The notes under the pieces were generated by a model that worked only from the letters and a program-made list of their open reading frames with translations, searched no databases and was not told where the DNA came from. From positions 6,876-29,449 of the IMG/VR virus record IMGVR_UViG_3300030116_000757: a stretch of DNA of 22,574 nucleotides. One strand, 5' to 3'. Position 1 is the stretch's first letter, and the number at the start of each line of letters is the position of its first letter. Both the position numbers and the translations under genes were made by a program. Origin of the DNA: a virus. Positions 14,701 to 21,381 of this stretch are shown here, piece by piece.

Positions 14701-15205
14701 CATTTTCTGTATTTAGCTTAAAAAAATTATCAAATTTAACTTTTACCTGGACAGTATCTATATTCACATTAGTAATTGTTGCTGATCTAGGTGTAGGTGT
14801 ACCTCCTACTGGAAAAGAACATATTTCATTTTTATCGCCTGTTAAAACTTCTTGACTTTGTGAAGTTGCAGCAAATAAAACAGTATTATTAGCTGTTCCA
14901 TCTTGCATTTCAAAACGAAATCTATCCAATGGGTAATTAAATTCTGATGCAAGTGGACTTGTATTATCAGCATCAGCCTGTAATACAGCAATTTTATTTA
15001 AAAATAAATCTTTTAGTAAGCAATTTTTATATTCAGTGCTTGTTTTATCTGTAATTCTTGTCGTTGCTTTACTAGCAGATGCAGATCCTTCTATTTCACC
15101 TTCTGATAAAACATCAACTACAGTAGCAAAATCAATAGATTTTAACTTGCCAGCTTCTGTTAAGTCACTAATTATAACTCTATTATCTGGTAGATCTAAA
15201 GTCAT
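11762..15205 (-). CDS. J: Central tail tip / host specificity protein J-like
   Basis: 1147 residues, close to lambda gpJ length (1132). The N-terminus (SIDFATVVDVLSEGEIEG, NKIAVLQ, then TVQVKVKF and the long conserved region with PHVAYSALRFSSELF and RYFRIRGKLVKIPHN) is the gpJ tip core that closes the tail tube. AWCSDPAWILYDLLI and IKDICSVMRAIPYYEEGTIK are typical of this family. Two fibronectin-III-like domains follow (roughly 700-785 and 790-890: FIDWESVTGASGYQLVYTKD, KLTWTKT), then a fibre-like C-terminal part that would face the receptor. GAGGAG at 15217-15212, six bases before the ATG and inside the end of the I gene, is the best ribosome binding site in the window. It follows I as in lambda. 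Confidence 0.92.
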   Translation of the reverse strand: MTLDLPDNRVIISDLTEAGKLKSIDFATVVDVLSEGEIEGSASASKATTRITDKTSTEYKNCLLKDLFLNKIAVLQADADNTSPLASEFNYPLDRFRFEMQDGTANNTVLFAATSQSQEVLTGDKNEICSFPVGGTPTPRSATITNVNIDTVQVKVKFDNFFKLNTENGNRDSTEVRVLCKVNPNNGNAVTVINDLVSGKSFNPYSRDYGIDLRTVAGYNKNTGVTNAFFPVVVSVERFNDEGDDNTFNTMRLAEVREFIREPNNYPHVAYSALRFSSELFQNTPARYFRIRGKLVKIPHNATVDYSNGRLTYSGNFNGTFKTQKAWCSDPAWILYDLLITQADRNTEQQYGCGIPESELDPYTFYGVSKYCSALVDDGNNGLEPRFSLNVNINNRRDALSLIKDICSVMRAIPYYEEGTIKIAQDAPKNPDAPSELTFDYVFNNANVVDGNFTYSGASSKTRFNVINVSLFDLDTQEIDYVTVKDSVAQAKYGTHTKNLNTFGITSRGMAQRVGKWFLHTQQNQVETVAFTTNIAAGSILRIGNIIGIADRVKSGIRRGGIVKSSTTSTVTIDSATATDLPPLNDNPEISCLLADGTVITKTITSYNGNIVNISSNFSSNNLPVNNSPFVINSAAVNVQAYRILNIKEETNRTYTVSAINFNEGKYAAIEDGEQLPVKNINVISGLLPSPQIIDKADGTKAIQEIIVLNNNRPVPKLFIDWESVTGASGYQLVYTKDEENPIVVNTQQSEFEVLPSEAGNYKIQIYTINIKGERSATPTETTVDTIGLTAKPENPQNLEIEPINNAQVKLTWTKTTSLDVEFGGSCVVRHTPRTKALATFADSDDLSVEISGASNEAIVPALQGTYSLKFKDLGDRLSETEAKVELSLPEMTDEVLILSQREQPSFSGSKNNLSVVSNALQLTNPATSLTGSYEFASVFDLQGVFTNIRLKRHILSSGVLVSDLFDSIADLDARENFDGQGSERLKAKLQVETSQDASSYTDAQNLTNGSFSARSFKFTGNIISLDVNENMKFEELGFDAFLPSRTENKYQSGGSITSAPQQSGTSSSGKSVTFAKPFFTGTSVTIGGVNAFKPSIVVSPEDMPLGGTYVLSAVSGTGFTILFKDSSNNPTDVLFTFQALGYGKGA

Positions 15206-15208
15206 TAT

Positions 15209-15799
15209 TTACTCCTCTGCTACTACCTGGAAAGTATCAACTGAAGAACTAACTAATGTACTACCAACTAAAATTTCACCATAAGCAATATTTATTGGTA
15301 CACCTTGTTTAGAGTTATTTAATAAACCTGTAAAAGAAAAACTAGGATCATTAGGGTCTTCTTGCCTTCTTAAATTTGGATTTATAGGATCTGGTGTTAA
15401 AAGATCAGTTACACCAGAAATTAATAAATTACTACCTACTACTGTAAAGGCTGTTGCAACTGCGGTATTTGTAATAGTTATACCAAAAATTGTTGCACCT
15501 CCTCCTAATGCAAATAAAAGTCCCCCAGCAGCAAATTTAAATATATCAAATAAGTCAAGTTCTCCATGTACAACAGGTATTATTTTTATATCATTTTCAG
15601 TACGTAAGTCTAATAATTCAGGTGAAATTCTTATATTTCCAGCCATTACACAATATTCTTGATATTTCATATGTTCTTCTACACCGTTAAAATTGTTATG
15701 CAAAAAACTAAAAGCTTCTCTAGGACTTTTAGCTGCAATCTCAAAACTAGATTCACCAACAAATTTTCTTAATCTTCCATAAATTGTTAATTTAATCAT
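15209..15799 (-). CDS. I: Tail assembly protein I-like, N-terminal beta-grasp domain
   Basis: 196 residues. Residues 1-80 (MIKLTIYGRLRKFVGESSFE ... IKIIPVVHG) match the ubiquitin/ThiS-like beta-grasp domain at the start of lambda gpI. A strongly hydrophobic, Gly-rich stretch follows (about 88-130: FKFAAGGLLFALGGGATIFG, AFTVVGSNLLISGVTDLL), then a linker LTPDPINPNLRR and a C-terminal segment (GVPINIAYGEILVGS) usual for the family. gpI acts in assembly of the tail tip with J. The start overlaps the end of the JAMM peptidase gene by 8 bases. In comparative work, gpI-type beta-grasp domains are repeatedly paired with JAMM peptidases, and that pairing is kept here. Confidence 0.88.
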   Translation of the reverse strand: MIKLTIYGRLRKFVGESSFEIAAKSPREAFSFLHNNFNGVEEHMKYQEYCVMAGNIRISPELLDLRTENDIKIIPVVHGELDLFDIFKFAAGGLLFALGGGATIFGITITNTAVATAFTVVGSNLLISGVTDLLTPDPINPNLRRQEDPNDPSFSFTGLLNNSKQGVPINIAYGEILVGSTLVSSSVDTFQVVAEE

Positions 15800-16139
15800 T
15801 TATTTCAGAAGGATATACAACAATAATAGACTGAGATTTAGGTTCAACAAGGTAAAAAGGTAAATCTAAATACTTACAAGCCATTCTATCAGCATGACTA
15901 AATACCATTTCACCATCTGGATGGCTATGTATTATTCCAAGTACTTCTCCTAAATCTTCACCGTTAGCATAATCTATTGGATCAATAACAAAGGATTTTT
16001 CTTTGTATGAACCTGATATATTTTTACATTTCCAATATATTTCATTGCCTTCTACATTCAATAATAATCCGCAACACTCTTGAGGATATACTTCTTCTGC
16101 GTGCTGAAAAGCATCTTTTGACCAAATGTATTCTGTCAT
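15792..16139 (-). CDS. K: JAMM/MPN+ metallopeptidase, K-like, lacking NlpC/P60 domain
   Basis: 115 residues. The full zinc-metallopeptidase JAMM motif is present: Glu21 (PQECCGLLL), His71-Ser-His73 (IIHSHP), seven residues, Ser81-x2-Asp84 (SHAD). This corresponds to the N-terminal half of lambda gpK only; the second half of gpK, an NlpC/P60 cell-wall hydrolase, is missing here and is not found separately in the window. Likely roles are processing of the beta-grasp domain of the adjacent I protein or of another tip component during tail assembly. The catalytic set is intact, so it should be active. It starts by TAATG overlap with L and overlaps I by 8 bases. Confidence 0.88.
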   Translation of the reverse strand: MTEYIWSKDAFQHAEEVYPQECCGLLLNVEGNEIYWKCKNISGSYKEKSFVIDPIDYANGEDLGEVLGIIHSHPDGEMVFSHADRMACKYLDLPFYLVEPKSQSIIVVYPSEIND

Positions 16140-16780
16140 TAAATAAACCTACCTACTGCGGGAAATAAATCTCTTGTAATTACTCTTTGTGGTACTATTC
16201 TATTTTCTAAATCATGTGCTGCTGTTAATTCAAATTGTACTATCTGTCTATTTTCAATAGCTTTTCTATCTATAACATATATTTCATCTTTTAATCTATC
16301 GCTAGTACCATTACTTGTATCTACTGTAGTGTTAAAAGGGTTTGAACCAGATGTAAAATTTGCGTCATCTAGTGAAGATGCTAGTGGTAATTTTCTTGTT
16401 ATTTTTCCGTCTATTAAATCATTATGAGGTGTCACTGCATTAACAAGATTTAAAAAATCACTCATTGTAATTTGGGTTCCGTTAGTAGGGTTATAAACAA
16501 TACCACCTAAATTAGAAAAAGTTATTGTAGGTCTTGATACAACGCCAGAACTTTGTTTTTCAAATCCTTCTGCTGACAATGCAACTCTTTGATATGTAAC
16601 ATTTTGATACTCAATTTCGCCAAAGTTATTTAAATTAGCACCTGCGTGAAATCTATATAGAGTAGGTAAATTATTAGGATTGCCTGTAGTAATATGTTTA
16701 CCAACAATTAGTTCTAATTCAAAAAGTTCAATTATAGAACTAGGATTTATTTTATTTAATTCAACAAATGGTATAGCCAT
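16139..16780 (-). CDS. L: Minor tail protein L-like, without the cysteine C-terminus
   Basis: 213 residues. The N-terminal region (PSSIIELFELELIVG, LYRFHAGANLNNFGEIEYQN, YQRVALSAEGFEKQSSGVVS, PTITFSNLGG) is the recognisable core of lambda gpL-type tail-tip proteins. The end reads VIDRKAIENRQIVQFELTAA then VPQRVITRDLFPAVGRFI and stops. In lambda and many relatives the region after this point contains four cysteines that bind an Fe-S cluster; this protein contains no cysteine at all, so that part is absent. It lies between M and the K-like gene with TAATG overlaps on both sides, the usual place for a tip protein. Confidence 0.85.
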   Translation of the reverse strand: MAIPFVELNKINPSSIIELFELELIVGKHITTGNPNNLPTLYRFHAGANLNNFGEIEYQNVTYQRVALSAEGFEKQSSGVVSRPTITFSNLGGIVYNPTNGTQITMSDFLNLVNAVTPHNDLIDGKITRKLPLASSLDDANFTSGSNPFNTTVDTSNGTSDRLKDEIYVIDRKAIENRQIVQFELTAAHDLENRIVPQRVITRDLFPAVGRFI

Positions 16781-17133
16781 TAAGGTTCAAATACTTCCCT
16801 AAAAACTACTTTAACAGTAGCTAAGTTTGCATAATTAATTGTTTTTTTGTATTTAGAGTCAATTACAAAATTACCAGCAACACCATTAGATGGTGTATAT
16901 ACAAAACTATCAGCATTTGTAGCTCTATCGTTTAAAAAATTAATTAATGTATCACTTTGAGACTCAGTTATATTACTAAAAGTAAGTGATAATCTTCTTG
17001 CATTTTGATTTAGTCCTTCTGTTAATCTTTGTTCAAAACCATCACCAAAATTTATAGTGTTAATTTTTGGACTATGTTCAATTTCTAGACCATAATCAGG
17101 ACTTAATCCAACATCATTATCGAAATTAGCCAT
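16780..17133 (-). CDS. M: Minor tail protein M-like
   Basis: 117 residues, near lambda gpM length (109). The strings LEIEHSPKINTINFGDGFEQ, RRLSLTFSNIT, SQSDTLINFLNDR and a final VVFREVFEP are the pattern of the gpM / phage minor tail family: an FGDGFEQR turn followed by strands similar to a tube-type domain. It probably forms a ring at the distal end of the tail, between the tube and the L/J tip. Both ends are coupled by TAATG overlaps to the tape measure and L genes. No unusual features. Confidence 0.85.
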   Translation of the reverse strand: MANFDNDVGLSPDYGLEIEHSPKINTINFGDGFEQRLTEGLNQNARRLSLTFSNITESQSDTLINFLNDRATNADSFVYTPSNGVAGNFVIDSKYKKTINYANLATVKVVFREVFEP

Positions 17134-18770
17134 TATGCAAGCAATCCTCCTGTACGTTTTTGATTTATTATTTCACTTTGTATAGCAGCAGCAAGTTGTT
17201 TGCCAAATTCATTAGCATTTGTATCATTTCCTTGTACAGAAGTACCAGAAGCATCGACATTAACAACAACATTAGTAGTGCCGCCTAATTTATGATTTGG
17301 AATTATAGTACCTGCCCTATCAGGTACAAAAAGTTCTGCACCTCTTTCTCCTACAATTGAAGCCCTACCAACAGGTGGCCTACCACCATTTGCATAACCT
17401 GCTGCACCTCTATTAAAACCTTCAAATACATCCTTACCTCCACTACCTGCCATACCACCAAAAAACCCTGCTGCAAAATTTAATAAAGGTCTAGTTATTG
17501 ATTGTTGTATTGCTATACGTGCCATGTCAGCAATTATTGCGTTAGCTAGGTTTTTAAAATTTAATTTACCTGTCATAACAAAATCTACTAATGCATCTTC
17601 CATACCTTTTATTCCTTTAACAACAACATCTGCCATAGATTCTTGTATTGTTTTTATACTATCGTTAAATGTTTTAAGTTTATTTTGCATCTGTGTACCG
17701 AAAGATTTTGTAATCTCTTCAGAAAAATCTTTAAGACTTTTTGTACCTTCTCTAAAATATGTGGCAGGTGCATTTTCTTCACCTGTAAAAATTTGCTTAA
17801 ATACATCCATATCTTTTTTTAACTGGTCATTAGTTTCTTTTAAGCCACCACCTAAAGCTGAACCAACACCACCTAAATTACCTTTACGTAATTGATTTAA
17901 TGCACTTGTTATAGATTTAATTGTTGTTGCTAAAAATCTAAAGCCAGCAACTACTGTGAATACAGAACTTGATATTATTTTTAGTCCAACTTCAAAGCCT
18001 TTAAAAAAAGCATCAAAATCATTATCCGAACTTAATATATTACTAAACATTTTTACTAAATTATTTAATGTAGGTAACAATGCATCAACTAATTGTTTTC
18101 TAAATCCGTCAAACCTTATTGCTAATACTGCTATCTGGTCATTAAAAAATTCTGCGTTCTGTGCAAATTCATCAGATACTGCATAATTAAATTCTGTTAG
18201 TGCTGCACTACCTCCATTTAATAAATTAATTAAACTTGCACCTGATCTACCAAATATTTCCATAGATATAGCTGCTTTTGTTGCACCGTCTGGTAAATCT
18301 GCAAATCTATCGGCTATTTCTCCTAAAACTGTTTCACTGCTTTTAAGATTTCCTTCACTATCTCTAACACTAAGTCCTAATGCATTAAAACTATCAGCAT
18401 ATGTTGCAACACCTTGATCTGCCTCCCTCATAGATTGTGCTAACCTTCTTAATCCTTTATCTATAGTTTCTTGACTAATACCAGCTAATTTACCTGCGTT
18501 TACATATGCTTGTAAATTATTTGCAGCTATCCCTGTTTGATCCGATAACTTACCAAAACTATCTGCACTATCTATCGCACCTTTAACAAGTCCTACGAAA
18601 GCTCCTCCAGAAACAATTAAACCAAATGTTGCAAAAGTTTTATTAAGGCCACCCATAGCAAGCCTTAAATTTTTAACTTTACCTGATACACCCTGCATAG
18701 AGTTACCAAGTCTTTTTATAGAGGCTGCACCTACAGTTTTTGCTGCTACTACTAAATCAAACTTTGCCAT
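17133..18770 (-). CDS. H: Tape measure protein
   Basis: 545 residues, short for a lambda-like H (853). At the commonly used ~0.15 nm per residue this predicts a tail near 80 nm. Residues 1-40 are basic and helical, about 46-67 hydrophobic (ATFGLIVSGGAFVGLVKGAI), 70-200 resemble the phage tail tape measure domain (DSFGKLSDQTGIAANNLQAY ... AISMEIFGRSGASLINLLNG), about 262-285 is a second hydrophobic segment (IISSSVFTVVAGFRFLAT), and the C-terminal ~170 residues match the lambda-type tape measure end (FKNLANAIIADMARIAIQQS ... GGRPPVGRASIVGERGAELF). It starts one base after the TAA of the G-T frame and has no clear ribosome binding site, so it may depend on translation of the G-T fusion. Confidence 0.92.
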   Translation of the reverse strand: MAKFDLVVAAKTVGAASIKRLGNSMQGVSGKVKNLRLAMGGLNKTFATFGLIVSGGAFVGLVKGAIDSADSFGKLSDQTGIAANNLQAYVNAGKLAGISQETIDKGLRRLAQSMREADQGVATYADSFNALGLSVRDSEGNLKSSETVLGEIADRFADLPDGATKAAISMEIFGRSGASLINLLNGGSAALTEFNYAVSDEFAQNAEFFNDQIAVLAIRFDGFRKQLVDALLPTLNNLVKMFSNILSSDNDFDAFFKGFEVGLKIISSSVFTVVAGFRFLATTIKSITSALNQLRKGNLGGVGSALGGGLKETNDQLKKDMDVFKQIFTGEENAPATYFREGTKSLKDFSEEITKSFGTQMQNKLKTFNDSIKTIQESMADVVVKGIKGMEDALVDFVMTGKLNFKNLANAIIADMARIAIQQSITRPLLNFAAGFFGGMAGSGGKDVFEGFNRGAAGYANGGRPPVGRASIVGERGAELFVPDRAGTIIPNHKLGGTTNVVVNVDASGTSVQGNDTNANEFGKQLAAAIQSEIINQKRTGGLLA

Positions 18771-18771
18771 A

Positions 18772-19092
18772 TTATTTTTCTTTATTTAATGCTTGTAATG
18801 CTGCTGCTTCTATTATCTGTATGTTTTCCAGCATAGCAATACTATCTTTACTATATATTTTAATCATTTCTATCACAGATGTATAGTCTAAACCAATAAT
18901 CCCACTCATTCCTACACGCCATTGCGTTTGACAACGTAAAAACATTTCTACATATTGCCAATTATTTTGTAAGACATAAAAGTTATTATCTATATCTTTT
19001 TTTTCTGTTATTACCCCTAATACCGCATCATCTTCTGCTGTTTTATCAATGACAGTTGAACCTACAGCCCAATATTCACCTGCCTCTGTTAG
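18772..19092 (-). CDS. T: Tail assembly chaperone T domain, made only as G-T fusion
   Basis: 106 codons plus TAA in the -1 frame of the G gene. The frame reads LTEAGEYWAVGSTVIDKTAE ... VEMFLRCQTQWRVGMSGIIG LDY ..., the conserved R-x-x-x-W-R-x-x-x-S-G-x-x-G-L-D-Y region of gpT-like tail chaperones, and ends two bases before the tape measure ATG. There is no ATG, GTG or TTG start at its beginning; it is joined to G through the slippery A AAA AAC at 19098-19092, giving a fusion of about 219 residues (113 + 106). In lambda, G-T binds both the tape measure protein (via G) and tail tube subunits (via T) and must be made at a few percent of G. Gene callers would miss this frame. Confidence 0.88.
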   Translation of the reverse strand, partial: LTEAGEYWAVGSTVIDKTAEDDAVLGVITEKKDIDNNFYVLQNNWQYVEMFLRCQTQWRVGMSGIIGLDYTSVIEMIKIYSKDSIAMLENIQIIEAAALQALNKEK

Positions 19093-19430
19093 TTTTTTTT
19101 GTATATTTCCTCATTTGATTCTATAAATGTCATACCAACAGCAGTTGCAAATCCCCTAACTTCTAATAATTTATTTAAGGTGCTTTTATTGAAAGGTACT
19201 TCTGAACCGTCTGATGCTTCCATATCTTCCCAACCTACTAATACCTCTTTAGTAACATCTACTTCGTCTATTTGTTTATCTTCTACCATTTTTATCATTT
19301 CTCTAAATCTAGATTGTGAAATATTTTTAAAATGTGCATTAAATATTTCTGTAGAAACCTCACCATCTTTGTTTACTTTGACTTCTACTTTCCATTTATA
19401 AAATGGACTTTGATCTATAACAAAAGGCAT
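19089..19430 (-). CDS. G: Tail assembly chaperone G-like
   Basis: 113 residues, MPFVIDQSPFYKWKVEVKVN ... YKKN. The N-terminal strand pair and the acidic helical centre (FREMIKMVEDKQIDEVDVTK, LVGWEDMEASDGSEVPF) are typical of lambda gpG-type chaperones, which coat the tape measure protein during tail assembly and are absent from the mature virion. The last codons AAA AAA AAC TAA place the stop immediately after the slippery heptamer. The position between the tube protein and the tape measure gene is the invariant one for this chaperone pair. The leader (19431-19483) has no obvious ribosome binding site. Confidence 0.85.
   Translation of the reverse strand: MPFVIDQSPFYKWKVEVKVNKDGEVSTEIFNAHFKNISQSRFREMIKMVEDKQIDEVDVTKEVLVGWEDMEASDGSEVPFNKSTLNKLLEVRGFATAVGMTFIESNEEIYKKN
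19092..19112 (-). promoter_or_regulatory. Programmed -1 frameshift signal of G-T, A AAA AAC
   Basis: Minus-strand heptamer A AAA AAC (19098 to 19092) in the X XXY YYZ register, followed at once by TAA. GAGG (19112 to 19109) lies exactly 10 bases upstream, a position where SD-like elements stimulate -1 slippage. The eight-A run may add slippage. Confidence 0.8.
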
Positions 19431-19483
19431 AAAAATTATGTATCTATTGTCTAGGGTAAACCCTTTTTATAAACTATGCAACT

Positions 19484-20419
19484 CTAGGTATACACTAATG
19501 AAAACTCATTTTGTCCAGCAGATGTAGGTGTTGCATAAAAAGGTAAGCTTAACATTGTAATACCATCTGATTCTTCGTATGATGGTTGACCTAAATCAGT
19601 TTGTGGACAAGAAACTGTTATCTTATTACCTGCTGTAGTGCCATGTAACCATGTGTTTGTGCCAGTTGATGTGCCAGTATAATCTGTAAAAAAGTTATGG
19701 CTTGATAATGCAACATTTTCTATAACTGCTGTACCTGATGGCCTACGATCAGTTATTAATACTTCTTTTGTACCACCAACTAATTCTCTATATATAACCT
19801 CATTATTAAAATCTAATGACCAGGATTGTAATGCTGCTGCAAAGCCAAATATTGCAAAATTAGAAGTACTGCCATTTTTAAATATAAGTGGTGTTGCCTG
19901 ATTGCTAGTTGTAACAGATGGTAAAGCATCATCAGTAGGTGCTGAAAATAAACCAGTTAAAGAAAAAGATATACGTGGTATTGAATTAACCTCGCAATTA
20001 ATACTAAATGTACCTCTGCAACCTTTAACAATTTGCCTTATACCATCATAATTAACAAATAATGTCACGCTGTCAGATGGTGTTGCTACAGGTGCGTATG
20101 TAACTGTATTTCCACCGCTTATTGTTTCTGATAAACCACACGCTTTTAAAATTGCTCCGTATTTTGGTGCAGTTCCAGCAGTTCCAGAACCTGCCATTTC
20201 CACATCAAAAGTTACATTTACTCTTGTATTAGCAGGTATAACTTCATAGTTACCCATATATGGCCTTATTAAATCTCTACTAACCTCATCACTTACAATA
20301 GGTTCTATATTTAAATCTATTACCTGTACATAGTTAGCACTACCTGTTGGATTAGGATTTGTGCCATAACTAGATTCTGATTTAGCTAATATGCTTCTTT
20401 TTCTGTGTAACTTAGCCAT
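19484..20419 (-). CDS. V: Major tail tube protein
   Basis: 311 residues. The N-terminus (RKRSILAKSESSYGTNPNPT ... NYVQVIDLNIEPIVSDEVSR) is characteristic of long-tailed phage tube proteins. Then come strands VNVTFDVEMAGSGTAGTAPK, YGAILKACGLSET, VTLFVNYDGIRQIVKGCRGT FS, and a C-terminal half with ISFSLTGLFSAPTDDALPSV and LPFYATPTSAGQNEFSLVYT. The YGAILKACGL and GCRGTF-type motifs are the basis for the call. Tube subunits stack as hexamers around the tape measure. It sits between the tail terminator and the G chaperone as expected. There is no clear ribosome binding site before the ATG; the 55-base leader contains an inverted repeat and AT-rich stretches and might hold a promoter, as this product is needed in large amounts. 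Confidence 0.88.
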   Translation of the reverse strand: MAKLHRKRSILAKSESSYGTNPNPTGSANYVQVIDLNIEPIVSDEVSRDLIRPYMGNYEVIPANTRVNVTFDVEMAGSGTAGTAPKYGAILKACGLSETISGGNTVTYAPVATPSDSVTLFVNYDGIRQIVKGCRGTFSINCEVNSIPRISFSLTGLFSAPTDDALPSVTTSNQATPLIFKNGSTSNFAIFGFAAALQSWSLDFNNEVIYRELVGGTKEVLITDRRPSGTAVIENVALSSHNFFTDYTGTSTGTNTWLHGTTAGNKITVSCPQTDLGQPSYEESDGITMLSLPFYATPTSAGQNEFSLVYT

Positions 20420-20437
20420 TGGTAGGTTTATTCAGTA

Positions 20438-20470
20438 TGTTTATATAATATATGCTTTTAGTAATAAACA
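20438..20470. repeat. 7-bp inverted repeat in the leader of the tube gene
   Basis: TGTTTAT at 20438-20444 is the reverse complement of ATAAACA at 20464-20470, around a 19-base AT-rich centre. It occupies most of the 20420-20474 gap before the highly expressed tube gene. It might be a weak RNA hairpin or operator; chance is quite possible at this base composition. Confidence 0.25.
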
Positions 20471-20474
20471 CCAT

Positions 20475-20900
20475 CTATTGCGTTAAATCATTAATTTCTG
20501 TTCTATAACGCACTATATATTCTACTCCTATAACGCCACCTGGTTGATCTGCGTCTAATAATTCAAAGGATGTATCAGAAGGTTGTATATCTATTGCTAA
20601 ATTATTTACTGTCAAATCTGCCATAATTTTACTATGTAAACTTTCTACAGTTGCATCTGCCACGCTATCAGGTATATCACCTCTCACTATAACACTAACT
20701 CTGACTGTTAAAAAATGATCTAAAGTAGGTAGTGATGTATTTTGCTCAATAGTATCACTAACAGGTTCTAATATTAATGCAGGTGATTCACCTCTTGTTA
20801 AAGGCACTGTTCTACTTCTATATATACGTGTACTAACTCCTGTAGTATTTGCAAGTACTGTAAGAAGTCTTGCCATTATTGATTCTCTTTTAGTAGTCAT
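20475..20900 (-). CDS. Tail terminator protein, gpU-like
   Basis: 141 residues. The pattern VYR/IYRSRTVPLTRGESPALI, LEPVSD, a central LDHFLTVRVSVIVRGD strand, then HSKIMADLTVNN and a final GVEYIVRYRTEINDLT matches the small proteins that cap the tail tube at the head-proximal end and set the stop of tube growth. ATG at 20900 overlaps the TGA of the previous gene (ATGA), supporting this start, although Met9 (MARLLTVL) could also serve. It lies directly before the tube gene, as U lies before V in lambda. Confidence 0.75.
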   Translation of the reverse strand: MTTKRESIMARLLTVLANTTGVSTRIYRSRTVPLTRGESPALILEPVSDTIEQNTSLPTLDHFLTVRVSVIVRGDIPDSVADATVESLHSKIMADLTVNNLAIDIQPSDTSFELLDADQPGGVIGVEYIVRYRTEINDLTQ

Positions 20901-21184
20901 GTTTTTTGTATACTAATTTCACAAAAAATACCATCATCTAATTTTCTTAATTCTCTAACTGTATATGCAACATCATCAACTGTAATAGTTGCACCTGCAA
21001 TTAAATCACCGAAATCAGTTGTTTTAGCAGTTAGTTGATAATCTGTAGATACAATTCTGTCACCAGCTAAAACTAAATCAGGCTGTTCTAATATTGCTTT
21101 TGCAGTAGTATCACCTGAAGTACAACTAACACCAAAGTCATCAAGATATGCAGATTGTGTTGTGATGTCTTCTATAAGTGCCAT
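20897..21184 (-). CDS. Head-tail joining protein, gpFII-like
   Basis: 95 residues. MALIEDITTQSAYLDDFGVS, ILEQPDLVLAGDRIVST, LTAKTTDFGDL, AGATITVDDVAYTVRELRKL DDG and FCEISIQKT follow the layout of small beta-barrel head-tail connectors of the lambda gpFII group, which form the ring between the portal/adaptor and the tail. The position after the capsid gene fits. The start is one base from the preceding stop and the end overlaps the next start by four bases. Confidence 0.75.
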   Translation of the reverse strand: MALIEDITTQSAYLDDFGVSCTSGDTTAKAILEQPDLVLAGDRIVSTDYQLTAKTTDFGDLIAGATITVDDVAYTVRELRKLDDGIFCEISIQKT

Positions 21185-21349
21185 TTAAGTTTTTGTTGTA
21201 ATTTTTTTTGCTTTTGGTTTTGGTGTATATATTACAACTCTACCCATAGTTATCAACAATTCTGCATCAGAGTTAGAAATGTCATATGTTTTACCAGCCT
21301 CTAGGCTTACACCACTAGCACAAACATTTTTAATACATTTAATTTTCAT
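21185..21349 (-). CDS. Small head-region protein of 54 residues
   Basis: ATG at 21349, TAA at 21185-21187. The protein begins MKIKCIKNVCASGVSLEAGK, continues TYDISNSDAELLITMGRVVI and ends in a Lys/Pro/Thr-rich tail. The short beta-rich form with a G-x-x-Y-x-x-x-x-x-x-A-x-x-L-I-x-x-G-R-V pattern is common in tiny proteins encoded just after phage capsid genes and is thought to be connected with head completion; the place equals that of FI in lambda, without evident similarity. The ATG immediately abuts the U-tract of an intrinsic terminator, so its mRNA comes from read-through and carries no SD in the normal place. Function unknown. Confidence 0.75.
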   Translation of the reverse strand: MKIKCIKNVCASGVSLEAGKTYDISNSDAELLITMGRVVIYTPKPKAKKITTKT

Positions 21350-21375
21350 AAAAAAAAGGGGTTGTTACACCCCTT
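21350..21375 (-). terminator. Strong intrinsic terminator after the capsid gene
   Basis: On the minus strand AAGGGGT (21375-21369), a six-base loop, ACCCCTT (21362-21356), followed by five or more Ts: a 7-bp GC-rich stem with a U-tract, the best terminator in the window. It lies 12 bases after the capsid stop codon and runs into the ATG of the next gene, so it would limit, not abolish, expression of head completion and tail genes relative to capsid. Confidence 0.85.
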
Positions 21376-21381
21376 ATATTA

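Noticed and set aside
17524-18186. Plus-strand open frames inside the tape measure gene
   Set aside because: Antisense to a well-supported tape measure protein, with no start signals or recognisable product.
19099-19401. Plus-strand 100-residue open frame opposite the G gene
   Set aside because: Ser/Thr/Leu-rich antisense reading of G; the G/G-T reading is supported by motif and synteny.
19450-19470. Hairpin AGGG/CCCT followed by TTTTT on the plus strand before the G gene
   Set aside because: Only four pairs with a four-base loop, pointing away from every gene in the area; on the minus strand there is no U-tract. Too weak to call a terminator.
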